Shown: positions 47,346 through 56,452, counted from the stretch's first letter. The stretch: DNA of 64,000 nt from Spirosoma arboris (GCF_009754945.1 NZ_WPIN01000005.1:248001-312000), one strand, 5' to 3'. Numbers and translations: made by a program. The notes: a model not told the origin generated them from the letters alone.

Positions 47346-47425
47346 TTTTAAACACAGAGACACAGAGAACACAGAGTTATTGAGATGATAACAATTCTGC
47401 GTTCTCCGTGTCTCTGCGTTTAAAA
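47346..47425. terminator. Bidirectional terminator, 33-bp inverted repeat (29 of 33 matching)
   Basis: Arms 47346-47378 and 47393-47425, each made of CAGAGACACAGAGAACACAGAG-like units. It starts 5 bases after the dehydrogenase stop and ends 4 bases before the FAD oxidoreductase stop. The arm sequence is a repetitive type also seen at 56215-56309. Confidence 0.75.
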
Positions 47426-47428
47426 GTA

Positions 47429-48718
47429 TTAACTCAATAATCGCTTGAGTGCAAACTTTTCTATTGCTTTCTGCTCCCCTGCTATTGTTTTTGCGGCTAT
47501 CTCCCCAAACGAAGCGCCCTGTTTGTAGCCGTGACCAGAGTCTCCGCTCATAACCCAGAGGTTATTTGCGTCGGGATGCGTGTCTAGAATGAAGTCTGAA
47601 TCAGGCGTCATCGTGACCTGGCAAACCCGTTGCTCAATCAACGGCTGACCTACCATTTTAGGGAATCTTCGTTTAATCACACCCAGCGCCATCTCCAGTT
47701 CTTCTGGTTTTACAAAGCGGTGATACGTATCAAATCGATCAGTTATATTATTGTCGGGGGGTGTTAACCCTAGTTTGAAGCCTCGAAAATCGCTTCCCGG
47801 CACACCGAACGAGCGAAACGGGCCAGCCATATCCCGATCCATCCAGGTAGGGAGCCTGTTTTCCATAAAATCAGACTGACCCGCCGGTGAAGCAAAGAAG
47901 AAAACGACTGCACGCGTCACGGTGAGTTTCTTCGTCAATTCGGGAAAAAGGCGAACCGCCCACGGGCCACAGGCAAATACAAACTGATCGGCCTCTAGTA
48001 CAGTGCCATTAGCCAGGGTAATAGAGGTTGCTTTACCGCCCTTGATGGTTTCCTGTTTTACCTGCTGCTGTAAAAACGTGCCGCCCTCTTTGACAAACAA
48101 ATCGCAAACAGCCTGGCAACCTTTTCGGGCGTTCAGAAACCCGGCCGTTGGGTCGTACATGACATGATCCAGCCCTTCAGTTCCGATTTGTGGCCATCGT
48201 TTAACGGCATCATCCAGGCTTACTTTCTCAAGCGGAAGACCTAACCGTTTATAGATCGAAACGGCTGCTTCGGCCTCGTTCTTACTTGACGGATAATTGA
48301 AGAGTAAAAGACCATTCTGGTTCAGGATTTTCTGCCCCATCTTCGGCTCATTCTCTTTCCAGAGTGCCAGGGCACGCATCGCCATATCGGCATAAAGTGG
48401 GTCGGCATAATACGCTCGAATCAGGCGCGTTTCTCCACCCGAACTCGACTGATTGTTACCCGCTCCAAACTGATCAACGAGCGTTACTTTATAGCCCCTG
48501 CGTAACAGGTGCAAGGCCGTCCAGCCACCAAACGCCCCAGCACCAACCACGACGATCTTGCCGTTTTTGGCTAGCTCTTTACTGAAACTGGCGACACCGG
48601 CTTTTGCAGGCAATGCAGATCCAAGTGCACTTACAACTGCGCCCTGAACACTGTATTTTAAAAGTTTTCTACGATTAAACTTTCCTTTTAGATCTTCAAT
48701 ATCAGATTCTATTGCCAT
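47429..48718 (-). CDS. Tat-exported FAD-dependent oxidoreductase (DAO/sarcosine oxidase type)
   Basis: 429 residues. A long n-region precedes a twin-arginine motif (FNRRKLLKYSVQGAVVSA) and an Ala-rich h-region, so Tat export is expected. The FAD dinucleotide fold begins IVVVGAGAFGGWTALHLL (about 54-71) and the second FAD segment is GGETRLIRAYY. The C-terminal DAO-type end DSGHGYKQGASFGEIAAK completes the fold. Relatives oxidise N-methyl amino acids or amines to aldehyde and H2O2. It is convergent with the dehydrogenase gene; its physiological substrate is unknown. Confidence 0.87.
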   Translation of the reverse strand: MAIESDIEDLKGKFNRRKLLKYSVQGAVVSALGSALPAKAGVASFSKELAKNGKIVVVGAGAFGGWTALHLLRRGYKVTLVDQFGAGNNQSSSGGETRLIRAYYADPLYADMAMRALALWKENEPKMGQKILNQNGLLLFNYPSSKNEAEAAVSIYKRLGLPLEKVSLDDAVKRWPQIGTEGLDHVMYDPTAGFLNARKGCQAVCDLFVKEGGTFLQQQVKQETIKGGKATSITLANGTVLEADQFVFACGPWAVRLFPELTKKLTVTRAVVFFFASPAGQSDFMENRLPTWMDRDMAGPFRSFGVPGSDFRGFKLGLTPPDNNITDRFDTYHRFVKPEELEMALGVIKRRFPKMVGQPLIEQRVCQVTMTPDSDFILDTHPDANNLWVMSGDSGHGYKQGASFGEIAAKTIAGEQKAIEKFALKRLLS

Positions 48719-48763
48719 GGCGAATAAAAGAGGAGGATTTCCTTCGAAAATGGGTGTGATGGC

Positions 48764-48793
48764 GTGATGTCAGGTTCTCCAACCCGACATCAC
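48764..48793 (-). terminator. Hairpin before the FAD oxidoreductase gene
   Basis: Arms GTGATGTCAGGTT (48764-48776) and AACCCGACATCAC (48781-48793) pair with one mismatch. It lies between the TldE stop and the oxidoreductase start on the minus strand. Confidence 0.5.
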
Positions 48794-48811
48794 TGAAATG
48801 GCAAAGTAGCG

Positions 48812-48850
48812 CCCCTCTCCTGTTTTGGGAGAGGGGTTGGGGTGAGGGCA
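48812..48850 (-). repeat. Dispersed GGGAGAGGGG-type repeat forming a hairpin after tldE
   Basis: CCCCTCTCC (48812-48820) pairs with GGAGAGGGG (48828-48836), extended by TTGGGGTGAGGGC. On the minus strand it follows the tldE stop (48856) directly. The same repeat sequence occurs inside the polA linker (57500-57557) and as a fragment near 25023. Confidence 0.6.
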
Positions 48851-48855
48851 ATTTG

Positions 48856-50196
48856 TCACACCGCGTCCGACAAACTCGTAAATGTGAACTCCCGGATTTT
48901 CATGGCGGGAACGAGATAGTTGCTAAAGGAGCCTTCGCTGCTGACAACCCGCTCGACTTTCCCCAGTGTTTCCAGGTTGTTGAGCATGATAACCGGACTC
49001 TCATTGAAGCGAAAATTCTTTACTGGGTGCTTGATTTTGCCGTTTTCGATGTAAAACGTCCCATCGCGGGTTAAGCCGGTAACCAGCAGCGATTGCGGAT
49101 CAACGGAGCGGATATACCAAAACTTAGTAACCAGGATTCCCCGCTGCGTGCTTTTGATTAGCTCGTCTAGTGAAGCCGTTCCGCCCACCATCATGAAGTT
49201 GGTTGGAGCAGGTACGGCTTTGACGCCTTTTTTCTGCGCCCAATAGCGGGAATACGATAGGTTTTTAACAACGCCTTTTTCGATCCAGTTAAGCTTTTCC
49301 TGCGCCCGGCCATCTGCCGACCAGGGGGAAGCGGGTAATTCTGGATTCGTCGGGTCGGAGTAGATTGTGACTCGTTCGTCCATGATTTGCTCGCCGAGTT
49401 TCGTTTTTCCACCTGGCTTACTCAGAAACGAGCGGCCTTCGTCGGCACTGCGCGCATCCAGACTTCGGAACAGGTGTTCGAGCAAAACGGCAGCGGCTAA
49501 TGGTTCCAGAATAACCGTGTATTTACCCGGTTCTATGGCTCGCGCACCTACAGAACCCAGCGCTTTCTGCAACGCCATCTGCGTGGCCGATGCCGTGTTC
49601 AACTTCGGAAAATCACTTACGCCCTGCGTAGCGTAGCCCGAGCCCGTTCCGTTATCGGTACGAATGGTGGCGCTAAAATTGACTTTTGTGCTAGGATAGT
49701 AGGCAAACAATCCTTTGCTGTTCATCATGGCCGAATAGCCAACCCGGTCTTCCAGATAACCCGCTACGGTTTGCTTTTGCGCCTTTGCGATTTGAATACT
49801 TTGGGCAACCGCTTTAGCCCGGTCAACTGCCGACATGTTCGCCGTTGAGCTGAAGAAGCCGCTGGCAGGCAAGTATTGTTGGGGAGCTAACAAACCAATG
49901 TATTCGGGATTTTCGGGTGCTAGCTGAGCCACTTCTTCTGACCGGCGAACCGCTTTTTCCAGGGAAGCATCGTCGAATTCGTCGATGGTAGCAACGCCCA
50001 CTTTTTTGCCAAATGCCGATTGAACCGAAAGTGTTTTATATGTTTTCGATCCGCAGGTAGTGACCTTGTTGAGCGCATACCGGATATTACTCCACTCTTC
50101 GCCCTGCAAATTCACTTCGCACTCGTCGGCTTTGGAGAACTTAAGCACCTTCTGTAATAGCGCTTTTGCGTCTGCTTCGGTAAGGATGATAGACAT
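48856..50196 (-). CDS. tldE: TldE/PmbA-type metallopeptidase-family subunit, no signal peptide
   Basis: 446 residues, start ATG at 50196, with a cytoplasmic-looking N-terminus (MSIILTEADAKALLQKVLKF). It belongs to the TldD/PmbA (microcin-processing) family but lacks the HExxxH metal motif of TldD, as expected for TldE. TldD and TldE form a heterodimeric zinc protease that trims unfolded or modified peptides. It follows tldD by 11 bases in one operon. No export signal can be recovered upstream because the tldD stop lies just before the start. Confidence 0.87.
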   Translation of the reverse strand: MSIILTEADAKALLQKVLKFSKADECEVNLQGEEWSNIRYALNKVTTCGSKTYKTLSVQSAFGKKVGVATIDEFDDASLEKAVRRSEEVAQLAPENPEYIGLLAPQQYLPASGFFSSTANMSAVDRAKAVAQSIQIAKAQKQTVAGYLEDRVGYSAMMNSKGLFAYYPSTKVNFSATIRTDNGTGSGYATQGVSDFPKLNTASATQMALQKALGSVGARAIEPGKYTVILEPLAAAVLLEHLFRSLDARSADEGRSFLSKPGGKTKLGEQIMDERVTIYSDPTNPELPASPWSADGRAQEKLNWIEKGVVKNLSYSRYWAQKKGVKAVPAPTNFMMVGGTASLDELIKSTQRGILVTKFWYIRSVDPQSLLVTGLTRDGTFYIENGKIKHPVKNFRFNESPVIMLNNLETLGKVERVVSSEGSFSNYLVPAMKIREFTFTSLSDAV

Positions 50197-50207
50197 TACG
50201 TAGGTGC

Positions 50208-51851
50208 TTATATTTTACGGGCTGTATTGATCACATTGACGCCATTGAACCGAGCGGTTGCGCTGCCGTGCGATACGGAGTTGATCTGGATTGGCTGCCC
50301 TTTCCCATCGAAAAATGAGCCGCCTAACCGGTAGTCGCGTTCGTCGCAGACTTTCACGCAGGAGTTCCAGAATTCCTGTGTGTTGGATTGATAAGCTACA
50401 TCTTTCAGCATACCAACGATCTGACCGTCTTTGATTTCGTAGGCCAGCTGCCCACTGAACTGAAAGTTATAACGCTGCTGATCAATGGAATAAGAACTAT
50501 CACCAATAATATAAATGCCTCGTTTTACATCTTTAATCAGCTCATCAACCGATAGCGGTTCTTTACCAGCCGCCAAGGATACATTGGCCATCCGCTGGAA
50601 TTGGACTGAGCCCCAGCTATCTGCATAGCAGCATCCCTGCGATTCCTTTTCACCTAGAATATGCACCTGATCGCGGATTGCCTGGTAGTTGACCAGCATG
50701 CCATCTTTCACTAGATCCCAGCGTTTGGTTTGCACGCCCTCATCATCGTAACCCACAGCTCCCAGCGAACCAATCTGGGTTTTGTCGGCGAAGAAATTAA
50801 CCCGATCACTGCCGTAATTGAATTTCCGGGTTTTCCATTTGTCGAGCGTGGCAAAGGACGTTCCGGCAAAATTGGCCTCATAACCCAACACACGATCCAG
50901 TTCCAGTGGGTGCCCAACGGATTCGTGGATGGTTAGCCAGGTGTGCGACGGGTCGAGAACCAGGTCATATTTACCTGCTTCGACCGATTTGGCAGTGAGT
51001 TTTTGTTTTGCCTGTTTGGCAGCCGCTACCACATCCTCCAGCATGTCGTAGCCTTTATTATAGCGCGTTGTGATGCCCATTATTTTGTCGGCGGGATTAA
51101 CCTGCAGGTATTCGTACCCCATACCCATCGGCGCACTCAGGGCGTCGCGCGTTTCGAACTTACCACTTTTGGGATCGATAACCGTGACCGTGAAGCTGGG
51201 CCATAAACGATGAATATCCTGATCGATATACGAGCCATCGGTCGATGCGAAATACTTTTGTTCGTTCACTAGAAACAGCTGTGAGTTCACGAAGCTGGCG
51301 CCGTTTTTCGTAGCCGCTCCATTAACCGCCATCAGCAAATCCACCTTCTCTTTGATGGGAATCTCGAAGGCGTTTTTCTGGATGGGCGTTTTCCAGTTTA
51401 TTTCCCCGAAGCCTTTTTGTGGAGCCAGTTGCACCGGATCATCCGACAACAATAAGGCGTTTGCTTTGGCCATCGCTACAGCTTTTTCGGCTGCTTTGGC
51501 TAATTCTGCTTCGGTTTTGGCATCACCAACGGCCGCAAATCCCCAGCATCCATCGGCAATGACACGAATGCCCACGCCATACGATTCGGTATTGGCAATA
51601 CTCTGGACTTTGTCTTCGCGGGTAATGACAAACTGATTCAGGTAGCGGCCAATGCGAACATCGGCATAAGAAGCTCCTTTCGATTTGGCGGCATTGAGAG
51701 CAGCATCGGCCAGTCGTTTCTTTATGGCTACGTCCAGACCGGGTGCCAGTAAGGCTTCTTCGGAGACTGGGCGCCCGAAAACGGGTAGTTGCGATAGCAT
51801 CAGCGTACCGGTGCCCAAGCCCGCTACCTGCATAAAATCTCGTCGATTCAA
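50208..51851 (-). CDS. tldD: TldD-type metallopeptidase with Tat signal
   Basis: 547 residues. The N-terminus MNRRDFMQVAGLGTGTLMLS is a twin-arginine signal followed by a hydrophobic stretch, unusual for TldD, which is normally cytoplasmic. The catalytic motif HESVGH (H309, E310, H314) is intact, and the rest follows the TldD family from SYADVRIGRYLNQF to the C-terminal SGSVSHG-type end. It is the first gene of an operon with tldE. TldD/TldE acts as a heterodimer, so an exported TldD beside an unsignalled TldE needs explaining. Confidence 0.88.
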   Translation of the reverse strand: MNRRDFMQVAGLGTGTLMLSQLPVFGRPVSEEALLAPGLDVAIKKRLADAALNAAKSKGASYADVRIGRYLNQFVITREDKVQSIANTESYGVGIRVIADGCWGFAAVGDAKTEAELAKAAEKAVAMAKANALLLSDDPVQLAPQKGFGEINWKTPIQKNAFEIPIKEKVDLLMAVNGAATKNGASFVNSQLFLVNEQKYFASTDGSYIDQDIHRLWPSFTVTVIDPKSGKFETRDALSAPMGMGYEYLQVNPADKIMGITTRYNKGYDMLEDVVAAAKQAKQKLTAKSVEAGKYDLVLDPSHTWLTIHESVGHPLELDRVLGYEANFAGTSFATLDKWKTRKFNYGSDRVNFFADKTQIGSLGAVGYDDEGVQTKRWDLVKDGMLVNYQAIRDQVHILGEKESQGCCYADSWGSVQFQRMANVSLAAGKEPLSVDELIKDVKRGIYIIGDSSYSIDQQRYNFQFSGQLAYEIKDGQIVGMLKDVAYQSNTQEFWNSCVKVCDERDYRLGGSFFDGKGQPIQINSVSHGSATARFNGVNVINTARKI

Positions 51852-52256
51852 GAGCTTTTCCTGCGTTTAGAATATGTATTTGCGGTAGTTAATCGCCGTC
51901 AGATTGCTGTATAGACAGAAGAACCAACCGAACCAGTCAGGAAAGTATATAATTTTACGGATATTCGAAATATAATTTTGCCTAGATACGACTAGTTGTA
52001 CTAATAATTCTATTGTTTCTTTAAAGTATAAAATTAAAATACATCATCAGGCGGCAAATAAGTAATCTAAGTGGGTTCACCGATTCAAAAAATATCTCGG
52101 AATTCTGCCATTTCTCGTTCCTCCACTTCTCTGTATTTTCCGAATAGTTTATCCCCTACCTACGTAAATTTGCACTTTTAACGCATGTTTATACTTCACA
52201 AACCCGGCACGTCGTTTGATAGACAACTTATGAACATAACTCAGCTATACCAAACC
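51852..52256. other. AT-rich non-coding region upstream of tldD and the small lipoprotein gene
   Basis: No gene is seen. The stretch is AT-rich and contains the tldD promoter region on the minus strand and a TAAATTTG -7 box for the plus-strand lipoprotein gene at 52165-52172. Confidence 0.5.
52165..52172 (+). promoter_or_regulatory. -7 box (TAnnTTTG) for the lipoprotein gene
   Basis: TAAATTTG matches the Bacteroidota -7 consensus. Transcription near 52179 would leave a 78-base leader before the ATG at 52257; a closer ATG at 52185 would leave only 6 bases, and its product begins with no signal peptide. Confidence 0.5.
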
Positions 52257-52748
52257 ATGGCTACTTCTTACGCCGTCCGGCCTTTCCGGAATGCGCTCTT
52301 TCTGTTATTGGCAATCGGCCTGCTTACTACATCCTGCAAAAAATCTGGAGGTTCTGATAACGTTGATCCACGCGATCAGTACGTTGGTACCTATGTGGGA
52401 GGGTTTCAAACCTCGTTTACGGTGGGTGGTGTCGAAAGTGCTCCAGAATCAGGAACGGCTACAATTACCATTACCAAAGGGTCGAATCCGAAGGAAATTT
52501 ATATCGAAACAAACGTCCCACGGCCCACAGCCTTAAAAGTAACTGCTCAGTTAGACGATACAGGCAAGGCCTTTACCGTGATTGATCGCAACCAGGATCA
52601 GATGGCGGTGCTTAATAAAACGTTTACCGGTGATTTTACGGCAACTGGTGTTTTTGATACGAATCAGATTGCTATCACTACAACTACCGAAACCGTTCAG
52701 GGCGGGCGCATTAGTCGGTACGAATCAATTACCGGGACAAAGAAATAA
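52257..52748 (+). CDS. Small lipoprotein of unknown function
   Basis: 163 residues from the ATG at 52257, chosen because it gives a clean lipoprotein signal: basic start SYAVRPFRNALF, hydrophobic core, lipobox LLTTSC with the modified Cys at about residue 25. A frame from 52185 would add 24 residues. The mature part is a Ser/Thr-rich, beta-rich domain (QYVGTYVGGFQTSFTVGG, TGDFTATGVFDTNQIAITT). I do not recognise the family; similar small lipoproteins in Bacteroidota are uncharacterised. It is monocistronic and ends at an intrinsic terminator. Confidence 0.7.
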   Translation: MATSYAVRPFRNALFLLLAIGLLTTSCKKSGGSDNVDPRDQYVGTYVGGFQTSFTVGGVESAPESGTATITITKGSNPKEIYIETNVPRPTALKVTAQLDDTGKAFTVIDRNQDQMAVLNKTFTGDFTATGVFDTNQIAITTTTETVQGGRISRYESITGTKK

Positions 52749-52788
52749 CTGAAGCTTGATCAATACAGATTCTGTAGATTCTAACTGA

Positions 52789-52812
52789 CCGGCCCACAGG
52801 CCGGTTTTTTTG
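52789..52812 (+). terminator. Intrinsic terminator of the lipoprotein gene
   Basis: ACCGGCC (52789-52795) pairs with GGCCGGT (52800-52806), followed by a run of T through 52812. It lies about 40 bases after the stop at 52748. Confidence 0.85.
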
Positions 52813-52974
52813 TATCTGTAAACGTATATAAATAAACAAAATCGACTGACTATGCTTTTATACCGAAGAGCAACCTGAAATGACCCGCCGGGAAATTAGC
52901 TTGATTCAATCGTATTAATTTACCTCAGGTCATTAGGAAAATGAATGTATCAGGTCCTTAACTAGTATAGTCTT

Positions 52975-53844
52975 ATGATTCGCTCAACCCTATCTCTGCT
53001 CATCACCTGTATTGGTTTTTACAGTTGTCATACGCCCGATTCAGATCCGGTATCTATTTCTGCAAGGCAATTTCTACAGCCCGTTGAGCGGGTGAGTAAA
53101 ATGACGGTATATTATACCTCTCCGCTGGCAAGCACTAACTATGTAGGAAAGGACACGGTAAATGGGAAGATTTATAGCTTCATCGGGGCGGATGCCTACA
53201 CGTTTCAGTACGATGCTCAGAGTCGGTTAGTTAGTCACGCTTTGATTCAAACTAGTGCTTCCGATATTGGCGTATACACGCACAAAAACCAGTACAGTTA
53301 TGTGTACGCTAACGGTCGAATGACTGAGACCCAAACCAGTGATGGTGGTACGCAAACTTACTCGTTTAGGCTCGATAGTACCCAGAGCCGGGTTCTTGCC
53401 TATACCAAACGTATCTATACCGCTTCTGGACCTATCTATGCGTCGGCCCTCCTCGATACGTTAAGGCAGTATTCAGCCGATGGCATTCTGCAACGAGTGG
53501 TCAGAGGATCAAATCGGCAGACCATTACAATCGATAAAAAGAATATTGCCCGAATTGATGAATATAGTAACAGGACAGGTAATTTGGATAACGCAACGGC
53601 TTTTGTATACGATATGGATTACTACGCTCCCCCGGCTTATTTTACATTTCTAGGGGAAACAAGCCAAAATGCGGTTGTGAAGCGAACCGTCAATTATGGT
53701 AGTCAGAGCCAGGCTAATGCTTATGTCTCAACCTATCAGAATACGTATGATGCCCAACGACGTTTAGTTAAGCAAATTGAGTTTTCGCAGTATCCCGGCC
53801 AGGGCAAACCCGTAGTATCGACCATAACCACCTATTCCTATTAA
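52975..53844 (+). CDS. Lipoprotein of unknown function
   Basis: 289 residues with a lipoprotein signal (MIRSTLSLLITCIGFYSC, lipobox FYSC). The mature region is beta-rich with repeated strands such as YTFQYDAQSRLVSHALI and RVVRGSNRQTITIDKKN, reminiscent of YD-repeat-like sequences in Bacteroidota lipoproteins. No domain is recognised with confidence. It is followed 8 bases later by the DUF4440-like gene on the same strand, so both are co-transcribed. Confidence 0.7.
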   Translation: MIRSTLSLLITCIGFYSCHTPDSDPVSISARQFLQPVERVSKMTVYYTSPLASTNYVGKDTVNGKIYSFIGADAYTFQYDAQSRLVSHALIQTSASDIGVYTHKNQYSYVYANGRMTETQTSDGGTQTYSFRLDSTQSRVLAYTKRIYTASGPIYASALLDTLRQYSADGILQRVVRGSNRQTITIDKKNIARIDEYSNRTGNLDNATAFVYDMDYYAPPAYFTFLGETSQNAVVKRTVNYGSQSQANAYVSTYQNTYDAQRRLVKQIEFSQYPGQGKPVVSTITTYSY

Positions 53845-53852
53845 TTAATCCA

Positions 53853-54281
53853 ATGAAATTTTTCCTGACCCTGGGTCTTTTTTTTGCAATCCAATTTGTA
53901 CGGGCACAAACGCCTGATGAAAAAGCCGTTATCGAAACCGAAAAGCAACGGTTCACGGCGCAGATAAATGTCGACGAAGCCATATTAAATCGTGTTCTGG
54001 CCAATGATCTGATCTACGCCCATTCGAATGGCAATACCGACACGAAACAGACGTACATCCAATCCATGCGGGACGGAAAAACAAAGTATACGTCCATCGA
54101 CATCGAAGAGCAGAAGGTGCGGATATATGGCAATACGGCCCTCATTAACGGCATGTGTCAGTTGAAAGCAATCAGCAATGGCGAACCACTCAATAACCAT
54201 TTGCGGTATCTGTCGGTCTATGTCAAGAATGCGGGGCAATGGCAAATGGTAGCGTGGCAGTCGCTGAAGCTGACGAAGTAG
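53853..54281 (+). CDS. DUF4440 / NTF2-like secreted protein
   Basis: 142 residues with signal peptide MKFFLTLGLFFAIQFVRA-Q. The rest matches the DUF4440 branch of the NTF2-like fold: the first helix (DEKAVIETEKQRFTAQINVD) followed by ILNRVLANDLIYAHSNGNTD, the kinked strands, and the end WQMVAWQSLKLTK. These small alpha+beta barrels bind small ligands or act as accessory domains; no catalytic residues can be assigned. It is the second gene of a two-gene operon and ends exactly at a 42-bp inverted repeat. Confidence 0.8.
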   Translation: MKFFLTLGLFFAIQFVRAQTPDEKAVIETEKQRFTAQINVDEAILNRVLANDLIYAHSNGNTDTKQTYIQSMRDGKTKYTSIDIEEQKVRIYGNTALINGMCQLKAISNGEPLNNHLRYLSVYVKNAGQWQMVAWQSLKLTK

Positions 54282-54394
54282 AACCGGGATTTAGCAGATT
54301 GATGGATTTGCAGGATTTTGTTCTGCGCTTCTACGAAGCGAATCATTTAAAAAACAAAATCCTGCAAATCCATCAATCTGCTAAATCCCGGTTC
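54281..54394. terminator. Bidirectional terminator, perfect 42-bp inverted repeat
   Basis: Arms 54281-54322 and 54353-54394 are perfect reverse complements. The left arm starts at the last base of the DUF4440 stop codon and the right arm overlaps the thioesterase stop (54393-54395). The loop itself holds a CGCTTC/GAAGCG hairpin. Confidence 0.9.
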
Positions 54395-54908
54395 AGACTT
54401 TCAAAAACTCCCGTAATTCCTTAGCATCCTGTGGGTTCATTCGCCCGGCTAATACCAGACGTAACTGCCGCCGACGTAGCGCGCTGGCGTAGCGGTCTTT
54501 TTCCTCATCCGTTTCGGGCATAACGGCGGGAACTTCAATTGGGCGACCGCTCTGATCGACAGCTACGAATGTATAAAATGCGCTGTTCGTACTGACCCGA
54601 ATGCCAGCTGGAATATCTTCCGCCCAAACCTCAATAAATACTTCCATCGACGAACTGAATGCCCGGGTCACCTGCGCCTTCATGGTCACAATGTTGCCTA
54701 GTCGGATTGGTTCCGAAAAGGATACATTATCGACTGATGCCGTTACGACAATGCGATTCGAATGTTTCTGAGCAGCAATGGCTGCCGCGATGTCCATGAA
54801 GTGTAGCAGTCGCCCACCCATCAGATTGTTCAGCGTGTTGGTGTCATTGGGCAGTACCATTTCGGTCATCACCGTCATGGATTCGCGGGCGTATTTGGGT
54901 TGAGGCAT
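54393..54908 (-). CDS. Acyl-CoA thioesterase (hotdog fold)
   Basis: 171 residues. The hotdog motif is visible as DTNTLNNLMGGRLLHFMDIA; the aspartate in HFMD and the asparagine and glycines before it fit the YciA/BFIT group of acyl-CoA thioesterases. The helix then DIAAAIAAQKHSNRIVVTAS and strands follow in the expected order. It hydrolyses fatty acyl-CoA to free acid in the cytoplasm, probably as a hexamer. It is convergent with the DUF4440 gene, and the stop lies within the shared inverted repeat. Confidence 0.88.
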   Translation of the reverse strand: MPQPKYARESMTVMTEMVLPNDTNTLNNLMGGRLLHFMDIAAAIAAQKHSNRIVVTASVDNVSFSEPIRLGNIVTMKAQVTRAFSSSMEVFIEVWAEDIPAGIRVSTNSAFYTFVAVDQSGRPIEVPAVMPETDEEKDRYASALRRRQLRLVLAGRMNPQDAKELREFLKV

Positions 54909-55199
54909 TGGTTGGGGATTAGTAAATCGGATCGCCGGGTCATTGTTCGGCTACAAACCAACCAACGAAAACCGAATTGGGCAAATGGGGTACAAAGTTT
55001 TATAGCACACGGTCTGTTTGTTGGCTTCGATTTTGCAGAGATATCGGTTAGTGGTAACTAACATAATGCCGATGAAATAATGTCAAATCAGTAGAAACTA
55101 CCAAATTAATGCTGTTCCCAGGTGAACAAAACAACCGAATGTCTGTTCTGCCAACAGGCAGTAAGCTACTCTACCTTATTCACTAATCACCAATTCATT
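54909..55199. other. Intergenic region between thioesterase and fasciclin genes
   Basis: No gene is seen in these 291 bases. It must carry the promoters of both divergently placed genes; no clear TAnnTTTG box was found near the fasciclin start. Confidence 0.4.
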
Positions 55200-56201
55200 A
55201 TGTTCATCCATCAATACACGTCCGCTGGACGTAGTTGGGGCCTTCTACTCGCGTTATTTACAGCTCTGACACTTTCCTTTTCTGCCTGTAAAAAACAGGA
55301 AGATAACCCACCAACCTTATCAACGATTTCAGAAATCATCAACACTGGGAGTAAATTTACGCTCCTGAAAGCGGCTCTTGTGCGAGCTGGATTAGATGGT
55401 ACGCTAAGTCAACCTGGCACTTATACAGTTTTTGCTCCAACAGACGACGCGTTTAAATTGTTTGGCTATGCTGATGCCGCTGCGATCAATGCCGCTCCCG
55501 TCGATGTATTGAAGGCCGTTTTGCAATACCATGTGCTGGGAACCCAACTGATGTCATCGGCCATACCTGTAGCGGTCAACACGGCCCAGCAAACATTACT
55601 TGCCAACGCAGTGCTCTATACGTCAAAAGTTACTTCAACTTCCTCTACTTCAGCTACGTCGACTACTTTATCAGTAAATGGTGCTCATGTTTTACAAGCT
55701 GATGGCCAGGCCAGTAACGGTGTTATTTATGCTATAGATCGGGTATTGTTACCGCCTATTTTTGGCAACGTTGCTGCTACCATTCAGAGCATTCCGATCC
55801 TATTACCCACCGCATCGTTTAAGCTCCTGCAATCGGCCGTGACAAAAGCGGGTGTTGGTAGTATATTAATCGGAACAGGCCCGATCACGATTTTTGCGCC
55901 TACAGATGCCGCATTTACAGCTGTAGGCTATGATTCGGCAACGATTGCTAAAGCGCCCGCTGGCTTGTTGACAAATCTGTTAAGCTACCACGTGCTTAAT
56001 AGCCGTACGTACACACCATTGATCACCAATGGTTCGAGCCTGACCACGTTGCAGGGAGGTACCATTACCGCTGGAATTAGTACGACAGCCTTGACCGTCA
56101 CTGGCCGAGGAAACGCCAATACACCCTCAAACATTACCGGACCCGACATAACCGCAACCAATGGCGTGGTGCATATCATTGACCGATTGTTGGTACCTTA
56201 A
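55200..56201 (+). CDS. Fasciclin (FAS1) two-domain lipoprotein
   Basis: 333 residues from the ATG at 55200 (a GTG at 55122 would add 26 poorly signalled residues). A lipoprotein signal ends SFSACKK (Cys at about 31). Two FAS1 domains follow: the first about 45-185 (GSKFTLLKAALVRAGLDGTL, then YTVFAPTDDAF, ending VIYAIDRVL) and the second about 190-330 with the same order (ASFKLLQSAVTKAGVG, ITIFAPTDAAF, ending VVHIIDRLLVP). FAS1 domains mediate cell adhesion or surface binding. It is probably surface-exposed. It is followed by a long inverted repeat and then polA. Confidence 0.92.
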   Translation: MFIHQYTSAGRSWGLLLALFTALTLSFSACKKQEDNPPTLSTISEIINTGSKFTLLKAALVRAGLDGTLSQPGTYTVFAPTDDAFKLFGYADAAAINAAPVDVLKAVLQYHVLGTQLMSSAIPVAVNTAQQTLLANAVLYTSKVTSTSSTSATSTTLSVNGAHVLQADGQASNGVIYAIDRVLLPPIFGNVAATIQSIPILLPTASFKLLQSAVTKAGVGSILIGTGPITIFAPTDAAFTAVGYDSATIAKAPAGLLTNLLSYHVLNSRTYTPLITNGSSLTTLQGGTITAGISTTALTVTGRGNANTPSNITGPDITATNGVVHIIDRLLVP

Positions 56202-56214
56202 AAAGATAAATTTT

Positions 56215-56309
56215 TAAACGCAGAGTGCGCTAAGAAGGCACAAAGTTCGCAAGGATATGACTACTATTCTTTTGCGAACTTTACGCCTTCTTAGCGCACT
56301 CTGCGTTTA
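56215..56309. terminator. Terminator-like 38-bp inverted repeat (36 of 38 matching)
   Basis: Arms 56215-56252 and 56272-56309 follow the fasciclin stop by 13 bases. The AAACGCAGAG-type ends resemble the repeat at 47346-47425, so this is another dispersed-repeat terminator. Confidence 0.8.
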
Positions 56310-56452
56310 ACTAAAGAGGAATCAAAACCCACTATTGACTGTTCTAGTTATAGGTAATTTCTCCTCCATAACTTCGCAATTTGTCGAGCCCAAAGTGCGC
56401 GATTGTCCGTGAGACTGTCGACCTTTGGAGTCTTGATCTGTGATCGTTTCGA

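Noticed and set aside
52880..52918. Short plus-strand frame reading MTRREISLIQSY, similar to the start of bacterial globins
   Set aside because: It stops after 12 codons and nothing globin-like follows, so it is too short to support even a pseudogene.
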